From positions 63,030,714 through 63,094,713 of the forward strand of contig OZ021732.1 in NCBI GenBank assembly GCA_963978545.1: 64,000 nucleotides of DNA. The letters are read 5' to 3'. The notes under the pieces are model-generated. The model worked only from the letters and a program-made list of their open reading frames with translations. It was not told the DNA's origin and ran no database searches. This document shows positions 14,058 through 27,700 of the stretch, piece after piece. A program made the translations under genes and the position numbers. Numbering within the stretch: position 1 is the first letter of the stretch; each line of letters begins with the position of its first letter. The stretch comes from Linyphia triangularis (Eukaryota > Arthropoda > Arachnida > Araneae > Linyphiidae).

Positions 14058-17000
14058 CTGAAATTATTATTATTATTTCTTTCAGAATATATAGGGTCCT
14101 AAAATTTGCCAATTCAGAAAATAGAGTTGTTTATAAGCTAACGTATAGGAATTACTTGCTCTAAAACGTTTGAAACTACACATAATTTCTTTTTCCAAAA
14201 GATCCAGACTATTTCCGATTTTAACACATACATGGCATTTTGCATTGACTCCTAAAATCGCATATAAAATAATTTATTCATTTAAATAACTGTAGAGTCG
14301 GCGAGTTCATCCCTTTAAAATAAACACTGTGCCACTCATCTAAAGCTGGCATTTTATAATTTAATTTCTCAAGAGGTACTTAACTATAAATAACACATGT
14401 ATTGCCAATGGTTTTAAAATGTTGACTAGAGAATATGATTGCTAGAAACAAACTTTTTATCTGAGTAAACAGCTGATATGTTCTTCAAAGTAAACCGATT
14501 AAGGATGAATTTACAGTCTTGTTGTTAATATTTAGAAGGATTGAGGATGCAAGTATTATCTTCAATGCCTTAAACTTTTTGAATAACTAACCTCTTTTAT
14601 ATAATAGATTGTTTACATTTGAAGTGAAGTGAGTTTTTCAAAATTGATCGTACAGTTTACCAAGTGTTTAATTTTAATGTAACGTCACGACAATTCAGTA
14701 CTTACAAACTGTGGCATTTCATGCGTGTCTGAACTTCTGTGGTGATAGTTGAGGACCACTACTGTCATGACAACAGAAAAAGCCACCATGATCATAATGC
14801 AAGCAAAATAAGTACCTGAAAGAAAATGAATTAGTTCATGGGATTTTTAAGTAAGCTTTTAGAATTAGCTAACTTTAAATACGTTGGTACTTTTTGTTTA
14901 AAAAGTATCAGAAAATGTTTTACAGCATGGTATAATTACTTAGCATTAAAAAATTGAAGACTTATTCTGAATATGTATATACATTCCTTGCATTATTAGA
15001 ACTGTATTTATAATTTAAATTTGTATATGTATACACTATGAGAGAGCTATGAATAGTAGCATTTATTGATTAAAAAACAAGCAGCAGTGATGCAAAGATG
15101 TAACTGAAGTAAACAATTTCTTCAATTATGTTTTATTGTCATACACTTTCAAATGAATAAAGGAGAATAAACATTTCTACTCCGATTTGTAAATAGTAAA
15201 TTAAAAAAAAAAAAAAAATTCATGAAATAATGCAATTAATTGCAATATGTAGGTATACAAATCATTATGAAAAGTACCCTTCAACTTCGATAGATATTGA
15301 TTCAGTAAACATTTTATCGATGATGGAATTTAATTATTAGTAAAATTAAGGAATTTAATAACCACAAAAAACAACACAGTTTAAATATTAACTTAACTTG
15401 TTCGTATCTTAAATTGTTACATTGTGCATATATTATTGAAATTATTAACAATATATTAATGCCAAGAGGAAAATAATGCATTTATAATTATGTTTTAGTA
15501 AATAAGTTGACCAAATATCACTGATTGTTAAATAAATTGTAATATACAGAAATAAACAACATTAAACATATCAGTAAACTGTCTCACAAAGAAACTAATT
15601 TATTAAATTCAATAAAAAGTTTCATGCAATTTTAAATTCAATATCATGCTCATTTCAGAAGATCTAAAAACTAAAAAGCAAAGTTATGCTTTCAAAATAT
15701 ATTCTACAAGTATTCATAATTGCTACAAACTATGGCATTCATGTAAAATAATTACTATAAGATAGTTTTAAAGAAAAATAGCACAGTTATTCATAGCATT
15801 TTCAAAATACTTACGAAGAAAATTTTTTACATTTAATTTACGACATATAGCCTAAATTGTAGTGACGTACAAAAGATAAAAATCAATGTGTAATATGTTT
15901 CTCCAAAAAAACATATTTGGGAAAAGTAAAAAATCCTTCATTAATTAATATTATTAAAAATAATGTAGTTTTAATATGTTCATTGCAATGAGTAATCTAT
16001 CAAATGATTTAGTGTAGCGCTAAATTGTAGTGACGTACAAAAGATAAAAATCAATGTGTAATATGTTTCTCCAAAAAAACATATTTGGGAAAGTAAAAAA
16101 TCCTTCATTAATTAATATTATTAAAAATAATATAGTTCTAATATGTTCATTGCAATGAGTAATCTATCAAATGATTTAGGGTAGTGCCCTCTATGTAAAG
16201 CAACTAGAACTACAAATCCAATATTTCAAAAGTTTTAACTACTCATTGCTTTTAAAGACTTAAAAATCACAATTTTCGTTTCAGTTTTTTATTCATTTAT
16301 TAATCAACAAAATTATGTCTTACTAAAGTGTATAACTGATTTTTAATACAAATGAATAATAACATCACTCTATATAACAGAGTAACTGTAAAACAGTGTT
16401 TCAAAGAGGTCAAACGACTATTTAAGCACAAAAACATTTTTAAACTAATAAAGTATTTTCTATATACATTCATTTGCAAATTTTAATGCTGATTGACAAT
16501 TACCACAACTTATATTTGGGAATGTAGAAGATTCAATCAAAACGTATTTTTAAACCTCACGCAAAAAGCGCAACTATATTCACACGAAACCTACATACAG
16601 TGTTAAATTCGGCATCATGTTTCCCTTTTAATGTCATCATGTTTCCTTATCTAATCAGCAACTGTTTTAGGAAAATAACAGATGGTATTGGATGGTCATA
16701 AATCACTTCATATGGTAACATGTGCAATAGAAATGTACTTAGTCAATCCAAAGAGAGCGATATGGCTATATATTTTAACATGGGGATGAAACTTAAAATG
16801 TACAAAAACATGCATATTCAGCTGCTAACGAGAAATCGTGGTTTAATAGTAATTTTAGTGTTATTTATTTAAAAATGTAATATTTTTTGCATTGTATTGT
16901 ACCTTTTTTTGACAAGCAATTTTTATCAGTAAATCCTGCTTTCTTATAATACAGCAGCTAAAAAATTATTTCGAATAATTCACAAACATCACTAAATATG

Positions 17001-18724
17001 ATTTATGTTTTAAATCATATGCAATTAAGCTCGTATGAACATTTAAATATTATGTACAAAACATTGTTTTATATATTACTAATGATAAAATTGTGAAAGG
17101 TCACTATTATTTTTAATTCTTCTTATAACTGTAGAATTCATTTTTGTAAGGAGTGATATAAGGGTGATTGATTTCTATATAAAAAACAATAAAAAATTGG
17201 AACTGAGAAGAATTGAACACGGTTTGGTCTGTCTAAACTTTCCTAACTAATCTAATCTATCACAATTTGGGTAAAGTTAAGGATTTTTATCTAAGTTAAA
17301 GTCTATTTGCAGTTATACTTGTGAGTTGATTAGTATATTTTAGTTAAAAAGAGAAATATAAGCTCGATTAATTAGCTTGTGGGGGTTACAATCCATAAAA
17401 CTGTTTCTATGAAATATATGTAACATATGAGATTTGTATTCTGTATAATCTTTGAAAGCATTTCAAATTTAGGCAATAGTTTTTCTTCATTTAAAAAAAG
17501 AAATTGTCGGTCAAAAGTATGGAAATTCTGACAGTTTTTTTTTATTGTAATTATATTTACGTAAAATGTAAGCTTATATTGATACTAAACATTTTTATTT
17601 TATGTAAAAATAATGCTTTATGTAAAAATAATGCTTTATGTAAAAATAAATGCCTAATTGTTCCATGTAAGAATCAAATCACCTAAAAAAATATTATAAA
17701 AATCTAAGTTGAGCCATATAAAAGTAACGAATGCTCAATTGTGAAAAAGAGCAAACTTCAAACTTCAACATTAAAATTTTAAGAAAATAATTTGATGTAA
17801 AGTACCAAATTTGACAAGTACGAAATAGCTTATAGCAATGTATTCTCTATATATTTGGTGGAAAATGCAATTGATAAATCTAGTGCTGCTACGTGTTTCA
17901 AAGCTATTTCAGCGGTGAATATTGAAAGGTGCGTAAGTGTTTCTACTGAGTATAAACACTGCTGCGACAAAGAATTGCATGCACTATTCCATTTCTAATG
18001 TATATAAATAACGAGTTGCATGTACCAATTATTCTCAGTCTTGGAAAAACTGAGTATGTGTACTAGTGTTGTTTTAATTGGAAATTGTTAATTTTAATAA
18101 AACAGTTACACTTCTGAAATAACATTGCATGCTACGAATATTACTTTTGTATTGGTAATTTTAAAAAAAAATTTGCCTTACCAACAGTGTTAAAATATTT
18201 ATGCCATACGTTAATTTCACCTCATTATTTATGTAAGAAATCATTTTAGTTAATATTCATTTATCAGCATTGAGATTAAAATCCAAAACTAAGTAATACC
18301 ATAATTAATAGTTCATGTTTTTCCTTAAGACAAAACATCATTTATATTTATACTTTAATCCATCAGGAGTGTTAAAATTTTCCCGGTAGTATCATATATT
18401 TAACGCAATCATTTTAAAAAGGGAAATTTTTGTTGCATTTAATCTCGATTGCAGTGTATGCGTATTAAGAAATAAAATTATAGTTCACCAGCATTTAATA
18501 TATACCCGAACAAGTAATCGTAAAAATTCTTAAGGTTTAATTATGCATTGATGGTGGTCAGGCAAACAACTATACGATTGTGAGGAATTTCAACGTTTAC
18601 AATTAAGTTTTAAGAAACGATGCATTATAAACGACATTTATAAAAACTCTATTGCTAATATTTTTAAATATTTTACAACAGCTTTTAAAGCTTCGTGTTT
18701 TTTGTATTTATTTATGTTTATTTC

Positions 18725-18755
<31 letters not shown>

Positions 18756-21700
18756 CTCGTTAGTAAACAGTATTACGTTTGGTTGTGTATACACCTGAAA
18801 TAGTCAATGTTTATCTCTTATACTTTGCTTAAGATTGGTTTGTGTACTACTATTAACAATACCAATGTCCAACTGTACCCTCTCCGACATTATACATCGA
18901 TTGTTGAGGATTATTGCATTTAAACGATGAGATATTCGTGATTTAATCCTGGTGATGCTTTATTCCTAATTATATTGCGTATACAAAAAAATATGAGATT
19001 TCGCAGCAGTGTTTACGTCTCATTCACTGTGTGCAAAAGTGTTGGTGTGTGCGCGGGATGGTAAAGCAAGTGGGTAAAAGGGTGACACGACAGAACCTAT
19101 TAAGGAAACGGCGTCTGAAGTCGGAGGAATTATCTTGGCAACCATCAGAAGGTACACTGTCAAGGACAGAAGGACCGTCACACCTGAAAACGGAAGGACT
19201 TTGAGTATAGCAGAAGATTTGATCAGAGATCTACCTACAGGGACACCTACGACTTTTCACAACTGATGGATGTTTGTTGGATAGTCTGTAGAATTCAAAC
19301 GTTTTTGCCATTGTTGAACACAAGCACAAGTTTTTAATTTAACTGCTTGATAAGATGAGTTATTGAATCATATGTTCCATGCATTCATAATGACTAAATT
19401 ATTATGTAAATTATTTTTTAATACGTTAGTAGTATTGACATAGTATGATATGACCCAATGATATGACATTTGTGTTGAAATACGATTTACCCACATATGT
19501 TTACGTTGGAATAAATTATGAAATTATTTTTATTGCATGTAACTTTGCGATTTCAATATTGTTTACTGTTTACTGCATCTTAATTATTAGAGAAATATGA
19601 AGCAGGAAACTGGGCTATACGTATTTGAAAAACAAAGCCGATATGATAAATTTCGAATAAATTTCAAATTTTAATTATTCTAGTATTTATATGAAAAAAT
19701 AATTTGTTGATTTAAAGTAGTGTTTCAAAGTAATAGCATGTGACGTGAGATCTAAACATTTTAGGTTTATAATTTTTTTTAAAAAGATATTAATTTAATT
19801 ATGTTCAATAGTTTTTTGTAAAATGTTTATCTGAAAATGCAAATTATTATGAGGGACATCATAAGCAGTTAGTTTAGTCATTAATTTTCATTTGATGAAA
19901 TACCTGATATAATAAGAAGACATATACAACATAAAATATCAAAAGCACAGAGGGATAGTAGACATGTATATTAAAAACATGAATTTGTAATTCTTTGTCG
20001 CAGCAATCTATAATCATTTACAAACGCAACTAGAGGACTATTGAAACTCATGCTTCCAAGCACATAGTAAGCTATGGAGGGGAAATAAAACACACACTGA
20101 ACACACACAGAAGCAATCATTTGAGACCGAAAAGGAATATGAGTAAATGCAAATGTATGATAAATGATGAAACCTATTATAGAGACGGCATCGGATGTTG
20201 GCGGCAAGGCTTCAGCCAACTGCAGCATGAACACGGTCAAGGAAAGCAGGATGGTGACACCTGATGACAGAACAATCTTCATGAAACAATCTTGTTTTAA
20301 GCTTAAATAATCCTTCGAAATGAGCATAAACTACAATTTAATCAGAAGTTGAATATATTAAAAAATCATAAGAAAAAATAATAAGTAACGTCGATGGGTT
20401 AGGGCTTAAGGTAATATTTACTTATAAGTATCGATGAAATCAAATTCAAAATATCGGTTACGATATTGTAAAATATTTTATAGCTCTAAAACATAGTTGT
20501 TACTGTAAGTATATTGGATTTTATATTTTTGTTGAGTGATTTTGATGACACATGAAAGTCACCTGCCATTAAGCTTATCTAAAATTATGAAATTTCATAA
20601 ATTTATTTCATAGCCAATGCTTTTTAGAGTAGTGTAAATATTATTCTAATAAAAAACATACTGTATGAAATCAGTAGATTTAGGGAAAATTGTTCCTGCA
20701 AATAAAAGTGCAAATAGTTTTCTCATGTTTAAAATATCTAATTTTCTTCAACTTCCTCCCATGACATCTTTTAATTTGAGAATTCAACAAATTTAGGAGT
20801 CGAACCCAGGTGTTTTTATCACAAACAGTATATTTTTTCTGCCCTCAATTTTTAAAACATACCTCTTCATTATAAAAGTGCAATTCAGACCCTCCGAAAT
20901 AACTTAACTTACTTCGTTATAAGGATGATTATTCAGTACAAGTTAGATGCTGAAATTTCAATCTAGTTGCAAATTTTGTCAAAAATAATTTAAATTCCTT
21001 GCCTTTAAATGCTCTATAGTTTATAACATAATATTTCTGTTTGGAGTATAAAGACTGGATTTACTTGACTTCAGTATGAGAGTTCATAGAGGATTATTAG
21101 TGCTGAGAAGATATTATTCCGTAGTGCAAATTTGTATAAGACATAGATATAACATTTCGAATATAAAAAAACTATGAATATCATGTGAACTATGAATCTG
21201 ATTTTTGTAGAGATGAGTTCACAATAAGAATACTAACTTCAACTTGTGGTATTTTATAAATATTGTAATAGCTTTAAATATAATAATAACTCATTCACTG
21301 AGCGTTTACTTTTGTAACAGATACCTAGTCTCAAGCTGAAAGTATGCTTCCATAAAATTTTATAATTAGGTAATAATTGTTAAATAATATATATTTTAGC
21401 TATAAACGTAATGGGTAAAGAGCAACCTCTAGAAATGCTATTAAATATGGTTTTTAAATGTTGTTTAATCTTTAAGTAATGATGTTTATGCTTTTTAAAG
21501 TGGTTGTCAAATTATATCGTATATTAAGTTTACTGCATAAAGTTGTTAAATATTATCAAATAATCAGATTAATGCATAATGCTCACATTTGCTAACATGC
21601 AGTTTATTAAAAGACCATAGAATATGATTATTAAAATCTATAGTCCATAATTTAGCAATTATACAACGCACCGTCATTAGAAATATGAACCAACTGCAAT

Positions 21701-24700
21701 TAAATTTCAATACAAGTTGGATCAATTTTCGACCTCCAGTACAACATGTTTGCTAAGTGATCTATACTATTAAGGAAAATCCTTATCTTAGGTGAATTAC
21801 ATCCTTTAATTATACTATTAAAAAAAATTGCATCCTATTATTAGTGTACAGCATATAACAAGTAAAAGCTATCCTATAAACAGCCAATTAAATAAGATTG
21901 GTAAACAGCTTCCTATGACTTAATCTAAACATCTACATTCTAATGGATATAAGAATCAATATCGGTTTTACCGAGTGTAAGTTTTTCGCCCGAATCCGGT
22001 GGCAAGGCGAATCCGAGTAGTGCCATGGATGAGATGAGGACGCAGGGTATGATGAGGTTAAATCCGTAGTAAAGGGTTCTTCGCCGGATGTGGATGTAGA
22101 AAGTGACATCGACGTAAGGTTCTGGACAACACGCGTAGAACATCACATTACGCGTACCAGGCAACGCTATAAAGATAGATACATAAGCATTTTTTAAAGT
22201 TTTTAAAGTAATCTAATTGTATACCTATAAATCTATGACGTGGTGGTTAGAAATGTGGTAATCTTAAGATCTTTTTGAATTTAAGAATATTTTTTTTATT
22301 TGAAGTAAAATCGGGATCAAAATTGTTAAGTCTTAATTTAGTCATCATGCTGGGATAGTTACGTGATCATCTAGAAACTTGTGAGGGCTTGTAAGATTTT
22401 AGAAATGATAAAAGATAGTTAGATCGCCTAGGTATACCATAGCTAACCTTTTCCCATGATGATACAATGCCTCCTTCAAATAAAAACTGGACCAAGAAAA
22501 GCATTCTTAGGAATTTATCCCTATCAAAAATTCCAGAAATATATCAGCTATGAAGAAACTAAATATTTTCTGGTATCATGATCTGTAGCAAAAATATGAC
22601 TGTAAATGACATCTTTAATAAGTGAGTAACAAAGAAAATCCTTTCTTAAAGTTAAGATAACCATAATTGTAGCTATATTATCAAGAAAGCTATAATTATG
22701 AAGGCAGAGGTGAGAACGTTTAGTTAACTTGAATTCCACCTACTGGCAATAGTATTTGTTTCGTTAACAAGAATGAAGTTTCGATAAATATATATCTCCT
22801 TAGTAAGAAATAAAAGTTAATGGGATACCTATTCAGCACAAAACACTTTATTAAAATTTCATCATTTGACATTCTAGTTAGATAAATAATTATAGTTAAA
22901 AATTTATAAGCTGCCTGACAATATTCTTTAACTAATCATGTTAAAAATTGAAATAAAAATATTATACATTGAGTTAAAAAAGTTTTACTTTAATTGTTTA
23001 TGGGTGTTCAACGTTCACTAAAATTGCAATTGTCGATGCCTTAAACATTTTCAAATAACTCAGAATCGAATCTTTACCAGGTTATGATGTATTTACTTGA
23101 ATAACAATATTTACCAGCAAATAACTTATTCAATTGAGATCTTCAATTTAACAACAAAACAGGCTTAATAATTTGTCTTAAATTTTGTTACTGAAATTGA
23201 AATATCAGAAATGAAATATAAAACCAATGCATAACTTACAATATTTAATTACATCCCAAAAATTTGAAAAATATTTTTTTTTTAAGGGTAGTTTTTTCAG
23301 TATATCCAAACCTATATTATTGAGGAAATTGGTACCCTTCTTTTGCAAATTTTTTTTAAAAAAAATAACAGTTTAATAAATTTAAAAACAAAAGGTTATC
23401 CAAGGAAAATGCTGCTATTATATAAAGTAGAGCAGGGGAGACAGGGGCTGGTTGAAACAGGGGCCGGTTGAAACAACCTCATTTAAACGTCGAAGTTTAG
23501 TCATAGGATAATTTAGTTTATATATTAAAAAAAAAAATATATGTAAGAATGGAAAGTTTATGTTAACAGCTCTGCATTTTAAAAGGGAAAAATTGTTTTT
23601 TAGAAGTGCGAGTAAGTTTTAAAAGCTTCATAAGATATCCCATTTTGATTAGTATAGACTAGTTAAAGTTTTTTTTTTTTCAATTATAAAGTGTTTATAG
23701 TGCACAGTTATGGTTTGCTATTCACCTGTTTTTAAAAGCACTCTTGTATGGATACTGGTACTTAGCTTCGTGTTTAGTTAAAATGGCGTAATGGGGCAGG
23801 TTGAAACACAAGGGATATAGCTGGTTGAAACACAAGGGATGGATCTGGTTGAAACAGTGTTTCATTCCCTCTATGAGTTTTCTACCAAGACTTATGCCCA
23901 CTTGAGGTTACAAAACTGGTATACCAATATGTAAAAAGAAACATTATGCTTGTTCCTTCCTCATGGACCATTTCTGAAGCTGATGGAGCTGATTGGTTTA
24001 CCAGATATTTAAAAGCCACTTACCTTTGTCCATTAGAACTCCCCAAGTAACTAGTTTAGCTCGATCTACCAGCTTTAATCAGCACAATGTCAAATTGTTT
24101 ACCGAAAATTATTCTCAAGTAAATTATTCATGCACATAATTTTCAACTGCTGGCATATACAACGTAGACGAGACAGAAATAACTAGTCTACCACCCAAAC
24201 AAAATTATTGCTAAAAAAGGTATCAAGCAAGTAGTATCTATTACCTCAACCGAGGGTGGGAATCTAGTGACCGTCACTATATCTAATTTCTACTAGAGTA
24301 ATACAGTATCATCGATATTCTTGTTTCCTAGGGTTATGTTTCAAGATAATGCTATTTTAAGTAAGGCACCAGAATTGGAAGGGTTAGCCAATCCTTCATG
24401 TTGTATGAAGGACACTTACTTTATTGTATTTTTTGGAACGTTTTATTTCAATCCCAATATACACTCCAGAAAAACCTGTTTTGGTGTTTCTTGATAATCA
24501 TGAATTCCACCTTTCTATCAATATCATAGACTTGTGTAAAGAAAACGGTATTGTTCTCTTGAGCTTTCCAAAACTTGCGCACACAAACTTCATCCTCGAC
24601 ATCGCTGTGCCTTTGCACCTCCAAAAAAATGTTTTAATACCATATGTGGCAGTTGAATAAAAATCAATCCAAACAAGACTATGAATTACTAGTGTAATAC

Positions 24701-27700
24701 TACAATTTTTATAGTAAAGCAATCAGCACAGCATTTTTATATTAATTACAGCCAGATAATTATGTTTATGATAGTAACATAATTGCATTTACAATAGTCA
24801 AGTAATTGTGCAAATAGTAATCAAATAATTAGTTTATAATAGACAAGTAATTATGTTTGCAGTAGTCAGTTAATTATGTTTCAATCTGTACCAGTATGTG
24901 TTTCAACCTAACCCTACAAGTATTTTAACTAACCCCTTAGTCGTGGTTGGTTGAAACATGCGTCAAGATTTCTTAGAAATTTGTTTAAAATACCTTACAG
25001 CTCAAAATATCATATATTAAAATTCAGTATAATAAATCGAAAGTATAACATACCAATACCACTAAAATTAAGTTTTTAGTGCTATTTGTTTGCTAGAAAA
25101 AACAAATTAACTTTAAAAAGTGTTTCAACCAGCCCTGATTTCCCCTATTAAAGGGAAATTGTAGAATAGTGGAAATTTTGGATCTGGGTCAAAAGTGGTT
25201 CATTATTAAACAAAAAATCAAATTTAAAAAATTAAAATTTGTTATCAAAATGTTAATCAATTTATTAATTTTTAACATGAAAATTTACCAAAGGAAAATG
25301 TTGCCTTGTACCAAACTAATACGTATCATATATATAGAAGAGAATTAGACTTGAAATTATAGAATGCAAGTGAATTAGATCACCAAAGAAAAATATTGTC
25401 ATTTGCTCATTTTAATACTTAATAGAATCTTAACGTGAAATTACAGAACCACGGTGATATTGGGTCTGGGTCAAAAGTAGTCATATTTAATAAAATTTTA
25501 GTTAGAAACAAAGTTTGCTGAATTTTAACAAGCAAATTAAATCTTGGGAAATGTAGCCATTTGGCCAATTTGGAACATATATCTTAACTTGAAATTATAG
25601 AACGGTACTGAAACTGTATCTGGATCAAAAGTAGTTCATTTGTGGAGCATTTTAAAATTTTAAGCAAAATTTGCCAAATAGAAAAATTTTGCCGATTGGC
25701 TCAGTTAAAACTTATTTTTATACGTATAAGAGTCTGAAAGTGAAAATATAAAATGGCTGCTAAATTGTATCAGGAAAATGTTGTTTATTGGCTGCTGAAT
25801 GTGATGATGTTCGCTTATGTTAATGTCTAAAGTCAACTTTAATATTATAATAAACAAATTAGCAGCATTCATCTTGCTGATGACTTTTGCAGGTCTAAAT
25901 ATTCATGTAGGATTTGAATTCATGCTCATTTGAAATTCTTGATATCTTATCTAACTCATGCATCTTCACTGAGCCGTCTTATAACATGATATCATGGAAT
26001 TTGTTGACCCTTTCTTCAGTCTTTACCTCATTGAGACTTCTAGACATAGTATTATTAATACCACGCTGACATAGTGAATTCTTAGTATTTTTTTAAATGC
26101 AGGAAATCTATTTTTGAAGTACTATTAATAATTCAATAGACAAAAATATTATATAATACGTCCAAAATGCATTGTAAAAAACTACTTTCCTTAGAATTTA
26201 AAATCTAGCATCTGGTAACACTGGTCGAAGGGATTTTGAGTCTGTTGTGCTCGAACAGAGACAACGAAATTCTGTAAACCAACTTTGAGTCATGTCATGT
26301 GAAAAAGCAGAGTTAGCACAATATTTCTACCGTAATTTTCCGTTTCTTTCATTGTTTTTCCAGGCAATGTGTATTATTTTGTTAATAACGGATGTTCTAT
26401 TTTCTACATAATCATCAACTTATGAAATTGTCATCGTAAAAGAAAATTACAGTCTCTATAGTCAATTTAAACAGGATAATGTCCAGTTACAATTCTATGT
26501 TATGAACGTGTTCACGTCGGCATTTCCCAAATTGGGTAGTAGAAGCAGGTTAAATTTGCAAAATGTGGTGCCTCTGCTGTTGACTTCAGAATTATCATTC
26601 ATGTAATTAACAATCACATACATGAATGCTTTCTACGTTACTGAATTATAATTAAACTTCTAGATTTCTATACATTCGTGGAGTTCGTTGAAGATATGTA
26701 ATTTCAGTCATTTCGATACTCTATGGTGCTGCTAACTATTATAAATAATTTCATAAATAGCTTCGAAAATATTTTCATTTATATTTACTAATAATTAATT
26801 AATTACTAATATTACGTAATTACGTTAATATAAAGATAATGAACGTTTGAATATAAACATGCGCATTGCTTAAATGTCGGAATATTATCTCGTAATACGG
26901 AGTGACTTTATGCCACTTTTTGAAAATTTATCATAATAAGTACCTTGATGTTTGAGAAATGTTATAGAATACGTAATAGGACATAGAAATAAACTTCTAT
27001 TTCTAACTCATATGCTCAAAGGGGATCTAAATTGTTTGGTTAGGGAGGGGAAAATTTATTTTGAAAGCAGTCTCATGGAGTTGAAATACTGTTTTTTTTT
27101 TTCTTAAACTTTATTGAAATCATCTTAAAATTGAAGTCTTAAACTCATTGACAGTGCATTCTCTTCGTATATTCCTATTTTATTTATCAAATAATATCTG
27201 TATTGATAGTCAACTCTGAAAAAATACGTTTGTGGCAAAAAGTTAAGCTGCATAGTACCAGTACAACATCCATGCATAGAAATAGCCTGTAATTACTGAT
27301 ATCAAGAGCTTTTTTATGAAAATAAAACACTGGGAATGCAAATATTTCTTTTACTTTTTTTAAGTTGCAAGAAATGAAGAAAATCAATGCATTTACAGGA
27401 AAAAAGAAATCGCATCACGAGTTGAATCGGAAAAAAAAAATGAAAAAAAATAGTAATTTTAACAGAAAAATAATGCATTTTATATTGATTAAAATTTCAC
27501 TAAAAAATTTCAATTAATATTCTTTAAATAAAGTGGTTAGAACAATTAATTTAATCTGCTGTACACTCATGCAAATAAACATGGCGGTAATAATGAAGTT
27601 TCTGCAACGTTTTATCAGTATAATTTTACTGGCGAAATTGGAGGATATGCAAACATGTAAGATTTTTAACAAGGAAAACCAAATATTAATCTGAAAACTA

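Larger units (their letters stand above)
14816..19096 (-). other. intron between M2 exon B and M3 exon
   Basis: 4.28 kb of AT-rich intron. It holds a near-perfect 168-bp tandem duplication (15.85-16.19 kb), three copies of an 18-bp unit (17.6 kb) and an (AT)n tract (18.73 kb). No third M2-type exon was found by eye in this stretch. Confidence 0.8.

Noticed and set aside
13567..14102. Plus-strand ORFs over the terminal receptor exon
   Set aside because: Shadow frames; the minus-strand frame carries the MA helix and M4.
14816..21971. A third alternative M2 exon (as in some insect Dalpha6 genes)
   Set aside because: Scanned by eye on the minus strand for LLSLTV- and TSDAV-type codons; only the two 87-bp exons were found.
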